64,000 bases of DNA from Trogon surrucura (Eukaryota > Chordata > Aves > Trogoniformes > Trogonidae): assembly GCA_020746105.1 (NCBI GenBank), contig CM036623.1, positions 4,768,001 through 4,832,000 on the forward strand, given 5' to 3'. Below are positions 24,911 through 38,573 of this stretch, one piece after another; position 1 is the first letter of the stretch; each line of letters opens with the position of its first letter. A program made the position numbers and the translations under genes. The notes under the pieces were generated by a model, which saw only the letters and a program-made list of their open reading frames with translations, did no database searches and had not been told where the DNA came from.

Positions 24911-25140
24911 GGTACCCAGGGGAAGATAACGGAGGAACCAGGGAGAGAGACTGTGAGGTTAAAAAAAAAAACTTGAATCAGTTTAATGAAAGCTGTCTGT
25001 CCCTAGGGGCCCTTTTATACTGAGCACCATGGGAAGGAACACTGTGATTGGTCCTTTTGGGTGACCTGCCCCACACTCTCCTCTCCATAGGCACAGCCGC
25101 CCCTCCCTTCCTGCTGTGATTGCTGCACGTACCAGAGCAA
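24911..25140 (-). mobile_element. LTR fragment with internal deletion
   Basis: This is a minus-strand relative of the LTR at 40361-40953. Shared blocks on the plus strand are GATAACGGAGGAACCAGGGAG, CAGTTTAATGAA (poly(A) signal ATTAAA on the minus strand), CCCTTTTATACTGAGCAC (TATA box at 25014-25019 on minus) and CTCTCCTCTCCATAGGCACAGC. In the 40-kb copy about 280 bp separate the poly(A) signal from the TATA box. Here only about 30 bp do, so roughly 250 bp of R is missing. The U5 end is absent next to the CR1 fragment. The U3 border near 25140 is approximate. Confidence 0.85.
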
Positions 25141-25869
25141 GTCAGCTAAGGTTAATGGCCAAGCAACACAAATAAGTCATAGTTGAGGTGTTACAAAGTC
25201 TTCCAGGTGGCGGATTAGCTCCCAGCTTATTTCTAGAATCTGAAAATATCCATGAAATGAGATTTTTTTTCACCACCAAGGATAAGGCCAGGACAGCCCC
25301 AGTGATCAGAAACTGTCATGGCAGCGAACTCCTTCATTCACCCCAACTTTCAGCAACTCAAGTTCTTTTTTCCTATTCATACAAGTGTTGGTACTTGTGG
25401 AGAGATTTCAGTTAAAGGTAAGTATTCTTTCATATACTTGCAGTCGATGTTATTTGGCGGGATAATGCGTAAAAAGAAGAGCCCTGACTTCTAATTAGAC
25501 ATGTCTAGAAAAGTTGCAGAAGTATGGGTGTGTGAAAGAATAATTCCAATTATAATTAAAAAAATATTTAAGAGATATTTAAAAAGCCTGGCTCTCAAGT
25601 CTCGCAGGATTTCCCCCCTCTGTCCCTCTTTACTCAGGAAGTAAACTAGAAACCTCTGAAGCCACTGAGCAGAATCCTTTGCTCCTGCAGGGACTGCATT
25701 ACAGAACTCCCTTCAGAAATGTAATGATCTCGCTAGTAAGTTACTCTCCCATGTTCTCCCACTGGAAACTGGTCCTAGAATTTCACTGTTCTGACAGCTG
25801 GAAGTCTTATTCTGTTTTCTGCTCTAAATGGATTTTGGCATCAGTGCTTGTTCTTTAAATGCATTGTAT
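25141..25869. other. No recognised gene
   Basis: No gene seen. The first 60 bp might still be diverged LTR U3, but I cannot align it to the other copies. Confidence 0.5.
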
Positions 25870-26045
25870 CTTTAAACGGTTCTTCTGCCTCATTGGCACC
25901 TTGATATATTTGTAGACAGCAATCATACATCCTCTCAGCTTCAAAGGCCAGGCTCAAAAGACTGCTCTCATAAGACAGGCTTTCCATTTCCTTGATAATC
26001 TTTTCATCTTCTTCAATTTGACAAATATCTTGCAATGCGGATGAT
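25870..26045 (-). mobile_element. Ancient CR1/L3-like fragment
   Basis: The plus strand reads CACCTTGATATATTTGTAGAC, then CAATCATACATCCTCTCAGC. This parallels the reverse complement of the CR1 region that encodes LRGDLIAVYKYLKG, also seen at about 43945-44000 (CCCTTGATATATTTGTAAACATT). The minus-strand ORF 25841-26035 shows SLSYES near residue 20 and CCLQIYQG near residue 40, in place of LPYEKR and INVYKYIKG. Divergence is heavy, so it is far older than the other CR1 copies. Confidence 0.6.
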
Positions 26046-29000
26046 CTGCAGATGATGTTATCTGTTTTAATGAAGGTGAGGTCTACTGTGTTTCTTTTTT
26101 TTTCTATCAGTTAGGTTACCTTTTTAGGTGATCCTGTCAGAATATAGCTTTGGTAAACCCACGTTGCAATCTAACCTACTTACATTTTATTTCTAAATTT
26201 TTTGCTTTTTCTTCAAAATATTTCATAAAGTCTTCCTGTCCCCGTTTTCCGTCAAATAGTATCACACTTGATCGTTTTCTTCTGAAAGTATCAGACCTAT
26301 AATTTCATGCACAGTTCTTTCAGAAACCTGAGAGGGAATTGATCCTGTTCTTGCCAGACAAGCTCAGTGCTTTCTGGTGAGAGGAGCTGTAGATTCGTGA
26401 GGGCAGTGATGGCATTTTTCTGTATGAACCCACAGCGCACCGCAAAAGGTTGACCCAGTCAGGATATGGCCTCTGATCAGTACTAAACTACTAACGCTGA
26501 CAGATTTATTTTTTTTTCCCACTTTGGATGCATCATGCTTTGATGCCATTGATATGCTTAAATAATTCGCTATTAAAGAGAAAGTGTAATGGCAGAAATA
26601 AACATTTTGTAGTATGTGAGGTTCAACTGTAGGCTTGATACCCAAAAATATGTCATGTTCCTTACTATACTGAATGGATCAGATGTCCAAGAATTCAGGG
26701 ATTGTTGAGAAATGATTTAGACCATCTGCTTACAGAAAAGGGGTTTTGTGATGTGATAAATGTAAGATAATGTTAAATTTTTACAACAAACCATTCTCCA
26801 CTTTCCACTGTCATCTTCTTACTTTTAACAGTAGAAAAAAATGTAGACAGGCAGGAAGAATATGATTCTAAAATAGTCTCCTCCCTTCTCATATATTTCT
26901 TTATATTGATATTCTTGGGTATCCTTGTTGAGTAGATTTCAAGAATTAGAGAATTTGACATTTTTTTGAAAAAAGGAAATGGTTAAGCCTGTGGTGGCTA
27001 ATTGATCAAGCTGGCTGAATGGACAGATTCCTCAGTAGGAATTGTTGATCCAAGAAGGAGAGTTTCCCTTTCTTCTGCTTCTTTACCCAGAAAAAAGCCC
27101 CTTGTGTATATTCAGGTCTCAGCGGAGGTATCGCTAAGAAACTCGAGGAAGACATAATAGTTTGTAAATGAGGTTTTAAAATGTCAAAACACAGTTTTCA
27201 AAAGCAATGAGCTCCACACATGCCTGGCAAAATCCTGCTGATTTCACCGGTGGTACATCAGGGAGAAATTTAGCACAAGAGAGAGAAGTTGGAAGCCAGT
27301 GATTTTGTAACGACATTGAAAGACACTCTGACTTAGTTTAACAATGGAGATTATTTTGTTCCAGTCATACCAGTACTTGTCATGTATTTTCCTTGTGGAA
27401 AATAAAATATATTTTTTAAATGTAAGTGGCGTAATTTTGCATTTGCTTGTAGTTCTGCTATGCTGTGGCCTATCCTGCTGTACAGAAAGTGCCGCTTCAC
27501 AACCTACGCAGTTAGGTCTGGATCTTTTCATATCAGCTACCTGTACAGCCCCTTAATAATGATTTTTTTCTAACACATCTAATCTTAAGAGATTTTCATG
27601 GACTTTGATGCCTTTACTGCAGCTTCTTCAGCTGAAAAGAGAGAAAATCAGCTGTACTTCTTAGTATACAATTATAAATCACGTGTACTAGAAAACTCAT
27701 TTTAAACAAGCCTATAGGTGGCATCTTTGTTGTAAAGGAATTTATATAGGAATGTTTTCTGATTAATAAGTCATTTTACATTTTTATTTATATATGGTTT
27801 TCAACAGTCACCATCTGTTTGTGCGTTACATATTCAGTATTCAAAAATGATCTTTTCAGCCATTTTGCTGTACATCACAGGCTAAATTCCTGATTAAAAA
27901 ATGTAATTGACAAATTAATAAACAAATGGCATAGGTGACTTGGCTCAAAATAAAATTAGCTTTGATTATACACTGTACTATTTGTTTCTTTAGAATAACT
28001 GTCTTACATATGCAACAGGGTTGTTTTGGTCTTTTTTCTTAGAAAGAATGGGTAGTTCAGAAATGTGCAAGTGAAATACTTTGAGCAAATGTATATTTGA
28101 CTATATAAAGCTCCAGTCCTAGTTAGGATGGGGTTTTCTGGTTACACCAACCAGCAGAAGACAATGTTACACAGTGGTTGGCTACTTTTAGTTTTGGAAC
28201 TTCCCCTGCTCCACCACTGAGCTGCTATTTGTTCTGATGAACACTGCTGAGTTGCTCCCTTGTGCGAGTTACAAAGGAAGGGAAAAAAAACCCACCTTAT
28301 TGCTGTCATTGAAGCAGCAAAATTAATGAGAGAATCAACAGAAAAGGAAACATTTCCTCCACATCTCTTCTTGTCTTACTTAATAGGAATATTTGCAGTA
28401 ACACTATTTGTACGAAGAATGTTATTTTCTTGATTGGTGGTCTATAGGACTAGATATTGTTACAGCAGGAAGTTCTAATGATCTACATCCGAGAGACATG
28501 AAGCAAATACCCTGTGGTGATTTACCTGGTCTTACTGCCTCTGCTGCTTGTTGGCCTGCCTTGCTGGGGGAAGAATTCTTGTTTCTTTCTTTAACATGTG
28601 GTTTCTCTCCATCTGGATTATGTGCTAAGAGTTGGAAATGGGAAGGAAAAGGTCCAGGTTTCAGCCCTAGACCTTTGCCATCATTGTTCTCCCATTGTCC
28701 CACCATCGTGCCAGTAGTTTTTCACAGTTAATGGCTCCACCTATGTGAATATCACTGCTCTGGTAAAGAAGACCCGCTCATGCTAATTCAACTCAGTTGT
28801 TGATTGCTCTGTCATAGACTCTTAAGATTCCCTCACCAGATGTCAGGATGCTGCTACAGAATGAATGCTCCAATTTGCAATGAAGGTTACAATTACAGGA
28901 CAAAATGGAAGTGATCACTTGACAATGGCAGGTCCCCAAACTGCCACTGAGTGGGCAGAATTTCCTCCCGCCTCCTTTTTTTGTTACAAGGACAAACTTC

Positions 29001-32000
29001 AGGGCATTCAGTCACTGTTATTTACAAATTACCTGTGGGTCATACAAGGCAGAAGATGGAAGCCTCTCCCCCCTTGGTATCTGAGCGATTATAGCAAAGA
29101 AAATGATGGTGTTTGAATGCTGCTTCTATCAATGTCAGGAACATGACATTCAATAGAATACACTACAAAACACAAATACGTTTTTAAAAAAAAGCCGTGT
29201 CAATAGTAGCTCAAATTTTAGAAACTTAATATAGTAATGCATTTTGAAGATGCCATTAGACACAAGCTCTCTGAATTCTTGCACAAAAATTATCCGATAT
29301 TTCATTCAACTTCCCTGTATCAAACATTAACCTATAGAGACAAAACAGGTTATTTTTCGAAACTCATTCATTTCACAAAAAAAAAAGAGAATTGTATCCC
29401 TTGGAAAACTCTTGCAATAGTTAATTGTTCCCACCATCAAAAATTACCTTTTGTTTCCAGTTTGCACTGGTTTTCACCTTCAGTCACTTGACATTATGCT
29501 TCTGTCTGCAGGACGAGTCAATGCTCCCAAACAAGTCCTATTTAGGTAATTACATGACAGAGTATGTAAACTCATACTTTGTCTTCCTTTAACTTCTACG
29601 ACTATTCCAATAAGTAAGTTTCCTAATAGAATGCTCAAATGAAAAAGCAAGTTGTGAGGAAATATGATTAAATCAAGTGTATTTCAGATTCTTATTGCAA
29701 ATACGCTTACCAAAGAAACCGCGCGTGGCTACTCAAGTCTGCCTTATGTTTGGGAGTAAATAATTTTCTTAATGTCTTGTTGAATTATTTCCTTGAATAT
29801 TATATGACCTTCAATTAACAAGTTGTCTAAGGGTTGTTGCACGGTTCAGAATGCATGTTTGATTTACTGTTATGTGCAGAAAAAAAAGGCTTGAAATACT
29901 GGATTTGGGATTTCTTTTTAATGAGCAAATACTTAAGAGTTTGCAAGTAGAGAATAAGCATACAAACTAAATGTTTGCATTGGTTGACTCGGTGGTTTCT
30001 AGTTAAAGTCTCAATACCTCCAAAGCATACCTTTAAATGAATTATCCTTTTTTGTAACAGAGGGAGGCAGAAATCATAGGTCAGGTATCTTGCATCCAGC
30101 AATTTGTTCAGAGGATGTCTGATCTGGGAGGTTTCCTAAATGATAAATCAAAAATGGTTTCCAAATATGTTCTTTTATCATGGCCTAAATCCTCCACACA
30201 GAAAATCCATTTCTTTTGACACAGTAAGTAATAGTAGGGGATGTAAAAGAATGTAGGTCAACGAGTTCGAGACTACCTAAACATTGTATTCTGTTCTGCA
30301 GAAGATTTTAAACACGACAGGTTTCAGCAATATGATATTTAATTTCTTCACTTCTAATAGACAGGGTTGTTGAAGATTAATGTTTATCAGCTAATAAATT
30401 TGCAAGCACACAAGTAACTGGCCTACTCCCATGGCTGTAAAACTTGGATGCATTCATCAGCCCTGAGTCTTGGTGCCAGGTAACAAGGTCTAACTTTGCA
30501 TTCTAAGGATTTCTCCTTTCATACACTGTGAGGTTCACTAAATTTCCTGCCTTTTATTTATTGTAGTGTCAGCACCAGTCAGCTCACCTTGCAGTTGATA
30601 TTTATTAGTCTGAGTAATATGATGTCACTTAGCCCCTCCAACTGGCCTCGGCTATATCACAAAGAAAGTCAGCTCTGGTAGAATCTGTATTAGTATTTGT
30701 GTGTAAAAAGAAGTTCTGAGGTGCTGTATGGATAAGAAGGGGTTTGTGGAAGGAAGTAGAACATCCATATTGAGGATGTATCTGTTGCTGATATGAGCAT
30801 CAGCTAAAATTGGATCAGAGAGAAAGATACATCCTAATACGAACCATATGTAGAATACAAATTAGGTATTAAGTACAATTTTGCTAGTGAGACAGCATTT
30901 TTTTTTTCAAATATCAATACATTAAAATATTTATCTTGCCTTTTTTGAATTCCTTCTAATGCTTAATAAAAGCAGCAAGAAGGTTTTTTTTTTGCAAAGA
31001 TGGCTGAAGATAGCCTGTAGCTGTTTTCCTAAAGGTCAGTGACTGTAATAGTGCGAAAACCTGGAATTTAGTTTCTTTTTTTTGGTGATGCATTTTTTTA
31101 AACAGCTAGTTGGCATACAGCACTATCCAAATCCCTGACCAGACACGCCGCTGGCAATTGCACAGGCATCTGACTTGGGAAAGGAAGAGGGATTTGGCCC
31201 TTTTTCAGAGCAGGGCAGGACTGTGAACCCTGCGATACGCTCCAGATTTTTCCAGTGGTAAGTCCTTGCAAACAAGGGTAGCGCTTTTTCAGTCTGCAGA
31301 TCTCCTCTTAAGTCTATGCTTAGGCGGTATTTTGCAGATTAGGTGGTGATGGTTCTGTTCTGCACATCGTGGTGGGAATCCGCTCTGCCACTTGTGTGGT
31401 TGCAGTGGAGCAGCTGCTGCTGACTCTTGTGTGGAGCTCCTGCTCCCATGTGCTTCCTCCTCCCGCTGAGCTATCTGCCTCCAGTCATGAGAGCAGATTC
31501 ACTTCTTAGCAGATATATCACATCAACTTCTGTTGCTCAGCTAAGTCATTATATAATGTAATTGTTGGCCTTTAATAAATCAGTTTGGTTTTTTCCACGT
31601 ATTCACATTTTAATTCAATTCCCAGCAATGTCATCTAGGCTAGTGCATTAAAAATATGCATTGAGCTGAAAAACTTAAAGCCACATGGTGTCTTAAATTT
31701 ACAAAGACAGGAGGTAAACCTATCCATAGCAAAATAATTAGACAAGAACAATAGTACACAGTACAAACTTTAAAAAAGGATGGTGTGATGAGACTGTATT
31801 GCATCAGAGTAAAGTCAAGGTTTGTGTTTTTTAGAAATAAACATTATGTAACTGCACAAGTAACATGAAAAATATTTCATTTTACTGTACAGCTATCAAA
31901 ATTATATATGCTTTTGCAATTTTACATATGCAAAAAGATGTATTAAAAAGGTAACCGAACATTTACACGTAAGACAGCCACAATTGTGAGTTTTTTGTGG

Positions 32001-35000
32001 TAAAAATTATGCCGAGTCCCAAGCAAGCATTATGGGCCAGTAAGAATAATTCAATGTGAGAACTCCCTAGTTTGTGAATAAATCAAGGACTTCAGTTCAG
32101 ATAGTAGAACTATTCAGCCAGGCTCAAAGGAACGAAGGCACAAGGGATAAATCATGCAATGTTCTGCAGTATCTCAGCTTCTCAAAAATTTCACTAACGG
32201 AAAACACTCCGTGCCGCAATTGCTGTTCAAAGTAATACGACAGCATTCAATGCCTGAATTGCCACATAAAGTCATGTTTTGCATCATTTACTGCCAGATG
32301 CCATTGTTCCCGAGTGATGGCTTCTAAGAGACGAGGCGTGATATTCTAGAACATGGTTGTCCCTATGTATAGCAGAGTACAAGGCGCAGAATCTTATCTC
32401 TGGAAACATAATTCTTTGTAACAATCAGGCAGACCCTTTAGAACTAGTTTCAATGAGCAAATTTTAACAAAAATATCACTGTTCAGCCCTCCAGCTGGCA
32501 AGCACAACTCCAAACTGTAGCTTCCGTGTCTGTCAGACTCAACAGAGCATGTTACAACAAAACCAAGACCTCCTTTGGAATTGTGATTGTATTTAATTTT
32601 ATGCATTTTCAAATATTTTATAGGATACGAATAATTTTTTTCTTAAAAAAAATATTTAAATGGTATATGTGTTTTTTTCCTTCTTTTCTTCAGATACGCA
32701 GTTTAGAGAGGTCAGTTTCATTAACACAAAAGCCTGAGGATAAATTTAAAAAAAAATATTTAACTGGGTACTTTTGGTGGAAACAACAGATCATAGAGAA
32801 AAAGTTAGAATTAGGATTTAAAAATTTCTGCTCAAAAAGAACTCAGCAGGTTCTTGGTTACACGTTGAAGCAGCTAGAATTATCCAGCACGACTTGCAAT
32901 GAATCAATGGTAATTCTGAACATTCCCCAAATATCTTCATTAAATGAAGTCTGGACATTCAAATAAAGGGTTGGGAATCTGAAGAGCAGTGGTTAAGCTA
33001 ACTTGGTAAAGCACTAGATAAAGAAAAGTTGAAAGAAGAACCGAAATGTTTCAGGCAGATATTCATCTCTTCTCTTAGCTTTTGCATTTTCATGTCCTGA
33101 ATGAAATCTTTTGAGGAAAAAAATCTCAGGACTCAATCTCCTCCTCTATCTCCAGTCCTAACTGTCTTGTCCTTTGACTTTAGTGTTTATCTAAAACACT
33201 CTATTTTCTTTCTTTTTTAAGATCAAAAAAGATAAAGAAATGAAGGGAACTTGGAGAGACAACTCGAGTATAACTATGAAATCTGACATATTGATAATGT
33301 TCATGACCTAATGCAGTTTCCTTCTATGAATAAACTTAATATGTCTGAAGTTAATTTGTATACAGTATTTTAAGAGACATTTTCAAACTTGATTTTAACA
33401 CCTTCTTATTCTTACGCTTTTGTACTATGGATTACATTTCCAGTTCCTTAACTTTTTATAGAATTAATCCAGAAGGGCTTTAATGTGTGTCCAAAGATTA
33501 CTTTAATTTGACATGTGGTTTTCATTTTTTCTGTGTAATTTCCAATACATGTCCGATTTTTCTGATGAATAGTTTGCCAAAAGCATTCTTGGAAAGTATT
33601 ATGGGCACTTGGCAGGAATCCATATATTTTTAAAGAATTGTTATCAGAGGTTAGATAGCCACGAGACACAGGTAACTTTTATTATCTAGCATAGAAATTT
33701 CCCTTGGTGGAAGTTTTGCTGCTTGCACATCCCTACTCCAAATGTTTATACAATATGATCTGAAATTATGGTTTCCATTTACATTCAAGCTGCCAATCAA
33801 ACATCATTCCACAGACAACAGTAATTAGCCATGTTACCCAATTAGAAAGGAGAGGCAAATATCTTGTTGACACTCACAGTAATACTTGACAGGCAGCTTG
33901 AATATAACTTGTATTTTGAAGGGTTTGTGTGGGGGGAAGAAAAAATATTTTCAATACTAATGAAGTACTAGAGAGATATCTCTTTTTTTAGGGTTGAAAA
34001 GTCAGTAAAAAAGGATTTAAACTATTCATTGCCATTCATTCTGTGCATCCTGAATGCATAGATTGCGTTCTTATGTTATCATTCCTGCCCTTCTGAGACT
34101 TGACAGTAGTGGGTAACTCTCCATATCCCAGAAGAAAAAAATTAAGTTGTATGACTTTTGAAATGTTACATGAATATCAAAATTCGGGGACAAGTTTAAT
34201 TCAGATTAAAACAATGGCCAATTAATACACTGACAGAAATTGCATACGGGTAACTTGTTTCCATTTGAAAGCAAAACTAATTGTGTTTTGGATTTTTTTT
34301 CCTGTTTGATCTGGTTTGAGAGCACCAGGATAAAAGTCTTCTGGGGTTGCCTGGAAGACACTGCAATTACAATGGGGGAGGAGAGGATGGGTCGATCCAG
34401 GACACCGCTAAATAATCATTTCCACTGTTGTGTTTAAACTAGGGATACACTTACCAGAAGATTCTCAGAAGAGACTGAGTTGTCTGGGCATGTGGATGTA
34501 GCCCTCAGCTTAAAGTGCCTTTGAGCCCTGCAAAGAAACAAAGCGGTCTTATTACTGAAAAGCTACAAAAGCATCTTGGTTTTCAGCAAGCGTATTCACA
34601 CGGAACCGTAAAGAACTTTACGTAACATGCTTTACATTCACACCTTTCAGCTATTTTGGTTTAACTTTCCCAAGTTCCCCAGGTTGACATGGCCCAAATT
34701 CACGCGTGTCTGCGTAAAGTGTAAGTTTGTTGCTGGCTTTACGATGTGCTTTGACAAACCATGAAGAAAGCAAATCCTCTTTAACAAATTCTTTAAAAAT
34801 CCCATTTTAAATCAGGTTCAAACCTGGAATTCAAACCTAACCACAGCACTGGTATTTTGATTTTCTTACTATTTCCTCACAAGAAGTAGCTTTATCCTTT
34901 GTCATAACTGTTATAATTAGGAGAAAGATTGGATTGTTTTTCAAAAGAAAAACTCCTGTAATGTTTTACTTATTGCCTGGACAATGCACTATTAATTCCA

Positions 35001-38000
35001 GCGGATTCCTTTTGACATTAAAATGGATTTGCACTGAAGGGCAAACACCACCTCCATATGCATCCAGACTGCATTACAATCTAATCCATCACATTATACA
35101 TTTATAGGTGTCTCCCATTGCTGGATTGCTAAAACACTCAGCCATAAAAAAAATGTCCATATGAAAAGCTGGTTTAAATTTCATGCATTTTTACTTACAA
35201 AGTGTCTGGTTAGATGAGCATGAGCTTCTGTGAAAGAAATCTTTTTGGAACATGAATATGTAAGAAGCTATGAAAATGACATGAACAGCAGTTTCTCTAT
35301 TACCTTCTCTGTATTCTTTGCTGCCAGGTGAGTTTTAGACTCAAGTAATTTGCAAATATCATTAAAATTCCTTTCAAAGTTTTCTGGCATTGCATATTAG
35401 TAAATAAAAACACTACCTTGATGGAAAAACATGTGCATAGCTGATTTCCCAGCTGAGGACAATGATGGCTCAGTGGACAATAAAGCATCAGCTGTGAACT
35501 TACTGTACATATATAAAAAAATTTTTCACTCTGGGATATGTTTTCAAAAGCAGTGCGAATGGATGCATACACACAGCCTAGACTATTCATTAATGGGATT
35601 TTTATGAGCGCCTCCCATTCATACTTTAGAAAATTGCCCCCTCATTTTCTATCATAAAAATCTTCTTTATTTCTTTATTTATTTGGTTTATTTCCTAAAG
35701 AAAAAGCAACAGTTTATATGTTGAAATACTTCCCAGCAAGAGAAAATAAGCTTGAGCTAGGTTTCTCAGCCTTTACAGCTGATTTTGTAGTAATATTTCC
35801 CATTTCCTGTAATTAGAATTAATATTAATAGCAAATTAATAAGTAATTCAAAAAATACGAAGTTTTACCATGACAAATTATTAAGTATAAAATGGCATGA
35901 TTTAAAATAAAATACATATATTTATACAGGGCTGAATTTTTTTTAAAATATACTGCAAAAAAAATATTCCATTATAGTATAAATGGGCTATAATGTGATA
36001 CAGAGGCATATAAAAAATATATTTTAGTTTTGAATGTTATACTTGCAAAAGATCATGCTCATATATATGTCTTACAATAGTCTTCCCCCAACAACCCAAG
36101 AGGAAAGTAAGACAGTTTCTATTTGGGAAAAAGTTGCTCTTCTTTTTTTTTTTTTTTCTGCTGATCTCCCTTTCTGTTTTTTTTTTCTCTTCAAAAGAGG
36201 TGAGGGATTTAGATTGCCAGGCCAGCTGAGGTCAGCAGCCACTAGTAATTCATTCACATTCAAGCCAAGGTTTTACAGTTTCTGAGCACTATAGATGCAG
36301 CCTTTTGTTTCCCAAATCTCTATAATGTGTCTGAGATCTCAGAGACTCTTCAGATGCCTGATATCTTAGTCATTAGCTCTTGGGACTACTTTTTATATTA
36401 TTCAGGACATTCATAAATCCCATTTGGATGTCCAGAAGCTATTCACTTTGACAGGGTAGAGCAGGTTTTCTGCCCAGCAATGCATTCCAGACCACAGACA
36501 TCTCTTAGACTCCTTTATCAGCTTTTTTGGGAGCTTTTTACAGGTATTTGAGGACTTAGATAAACCCATACAGGCTGGAAAAACTTAGCGAAAACATGTA
36601 CTTAAAAGATCCAGAAACATCAACTGCTTACTTAAAAATTTATAATTTTTTTAAGTCTGGCAAAAATGAGGAAATTTTCATATTTTTCAGAATGGTACTA
36701 TTTACCCCGAGGAGATCTGATGATGCTGAAATGTTGAGCTCAGTTTACTTCTCTCCATAACATTTAATACTAAAAAGCTGACATCCAAAGTAGAAGATGC
36801 ATCTGGCATCTTCTAGACCCATTGCCGCCAAAGGAAAACATGTAGCAAAATTTCCATTTAGTTCATTACAGTATGTCTGTGCCCACACTTTGTATTTGTT
36901 GGCACAGTCTTTGTGCAGCTGGAAAAGCAGGTGTGACTTTTCCAGATGGGAAAGGGAGAGAGTCAAGAGGACTTTCATTTTTCCATTAGTCCCTCTCTTT
37001 GACCTTCCTATGCTTTGTCCCCCACCCTTTCCAGCTCCTTTCAAGCTCCATACTTGCTGCGTAAAGACTCCTACCAATCTTCTCCACACCACTGGCGTGT
37101 CTCTGCAAACAACATGAGGAGGGGTTAAGGTCACCATGCCCTGGACAAGCAGAGTGCTGATTTGACGATAAAGGAGATTTTCATGATGACCCCTTTCGGT
37201 AATTTCACACAGAAACACACAACGGGGTCTGGAAATTCTGAATGTTATCATATTGAGTTATATCAATATCGTTTGTTTTTGTAATTTGGTGGAGCTCTTG
37301 TGGTGGAAATTGCCAGTGCAAGAAAAAGTAAAGATACTGTTTGCAACCAAGAGGATGCATATTATCCTCTGAGATTTCCCTAGCACAGATTGTTTGTGAT
37401 AGGAATATATGCCTATGCACTCATGACCTGAAGGCTAAGATTAGGATTAGTGCATTTTTAGCTTGCTTAGTTCTTATTTTCTCTGTAAATTCAGAGCTAG
37501 AATCTCTCGGATTCTTTCGAGTCAATACTGCTTCCAGTTTAGCTGAAAACCCCAAATTTGACACCACAAAAATCCCGTTCTCATCATTGCTACATGATGA
37601 CTTTTTTTCAGGAATTACCCTTGAGCACAGTGAAGCGTAGCAAGGGAAAAAGAAAAGAGGGAGTGTGTAATAAGCAATATAACGCTCTTTGAAAACAGCA
37701 AGGAGGAAGCCCGTGAAACACCCTTGTTCTCAGCCACAGGAAATGTAACTGGGGAAAAGTGAGAAGACAGCAATCCAAAATTACTTTTTGTGTGTGTTTT
37801 GAAAAGAAATTATGGAACGTACCGTGACTAAGGTGACAAAGTATGTTAGGATGCATATTGTGTCAAATTTCTCAAAATGTTCAAAAATGTTTTGTAACCA
37901 AAAAGCTGATGTCCTCCAGCGTGTATTTGTTTTCTCTTCATATCATGTAACCCAGTACAACCTGATGGTAGATTATTATTTTAACTGTTTTTGAGAAGGC

Positions 38001-38414
38001 AGCACCAGTGAGAAAGAGTAGACAGCAGTGTAAGCGTGTGACATTACTGAGGAGATAGCAGGGAAAGAATTTCCAGGGATGGTTTACGTCTATCTTCACA
38101 CATACATCTTGGAGCATATTAAAAGGTATAAACTTGTACAGAGCAGAAGGAATTCTGTTCAGCTCAGCCAGCCAAAATACAACAGACTGAACAGGAAAGC
38201 ACTGAAATTTTTTAGATTCTTAATGTTCTTACAAATGGCCCATGCTGTGCTAATAAAACTATTGTGACTGGGAGCTTTTGCAGTGGGAACTGACAGATGA
38301 AGCAGAGTTAAGTACTTTTTCAGACAAGCTACTACAGTAAATCATTAAAGCACACAAACAATCATCCTTCATCAGCCTGCGATTTGTTTTATAGCAATTG
38401 CAAATCGAAAACAA
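26046..38414. other. Long AT-rich stretch, no recognised gene
   Basis: About 12.4 kb with no supportable gene, RNA or clear transposon. ORFs are short. A slightly GC-richer patch lies at about 31130-31500 but has no CpG-island character and no coding signal. An imperfect inverted pair, ATTCAAGCTGCC at 33783-33794 and its complement at 33892-33903, is the only local structure I noted. Confidence 0.55.
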
Positions 38415-38573
38415 TGTAAACAAACAAATCGACAACTAATGAACGTTCTCCCACTGCTCACTGTAAATAGATCTACAACTTTGGAAGAACACTTTATCCA
38501 ACACATTGTCAACTCATTGTAAACACATCTACAACTCATAAACAACTCATTACCCAGTATGTTGTCACCTCAT
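38415..38573 (+). repeat. Degenerate tandem repeat, about 56-bp unit
   Basis: Three consecutive segments start TGTAAA and contain a (T/G)(C/A)ACAACT motif about 15 bases later: 38415-38461 (47 bp), 38462-38517 (56 bp) and 38518-38573 (56 bp). The last two share ATCTACAACT near the start and end in TTGTCAACTCAT or TTGTCACCTCAT. A possible fourth start (TGCAATT) follows directly. The units are diverged and no protein is encoded. It is likely an old local tandem duplication. Confidence 0.7.
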
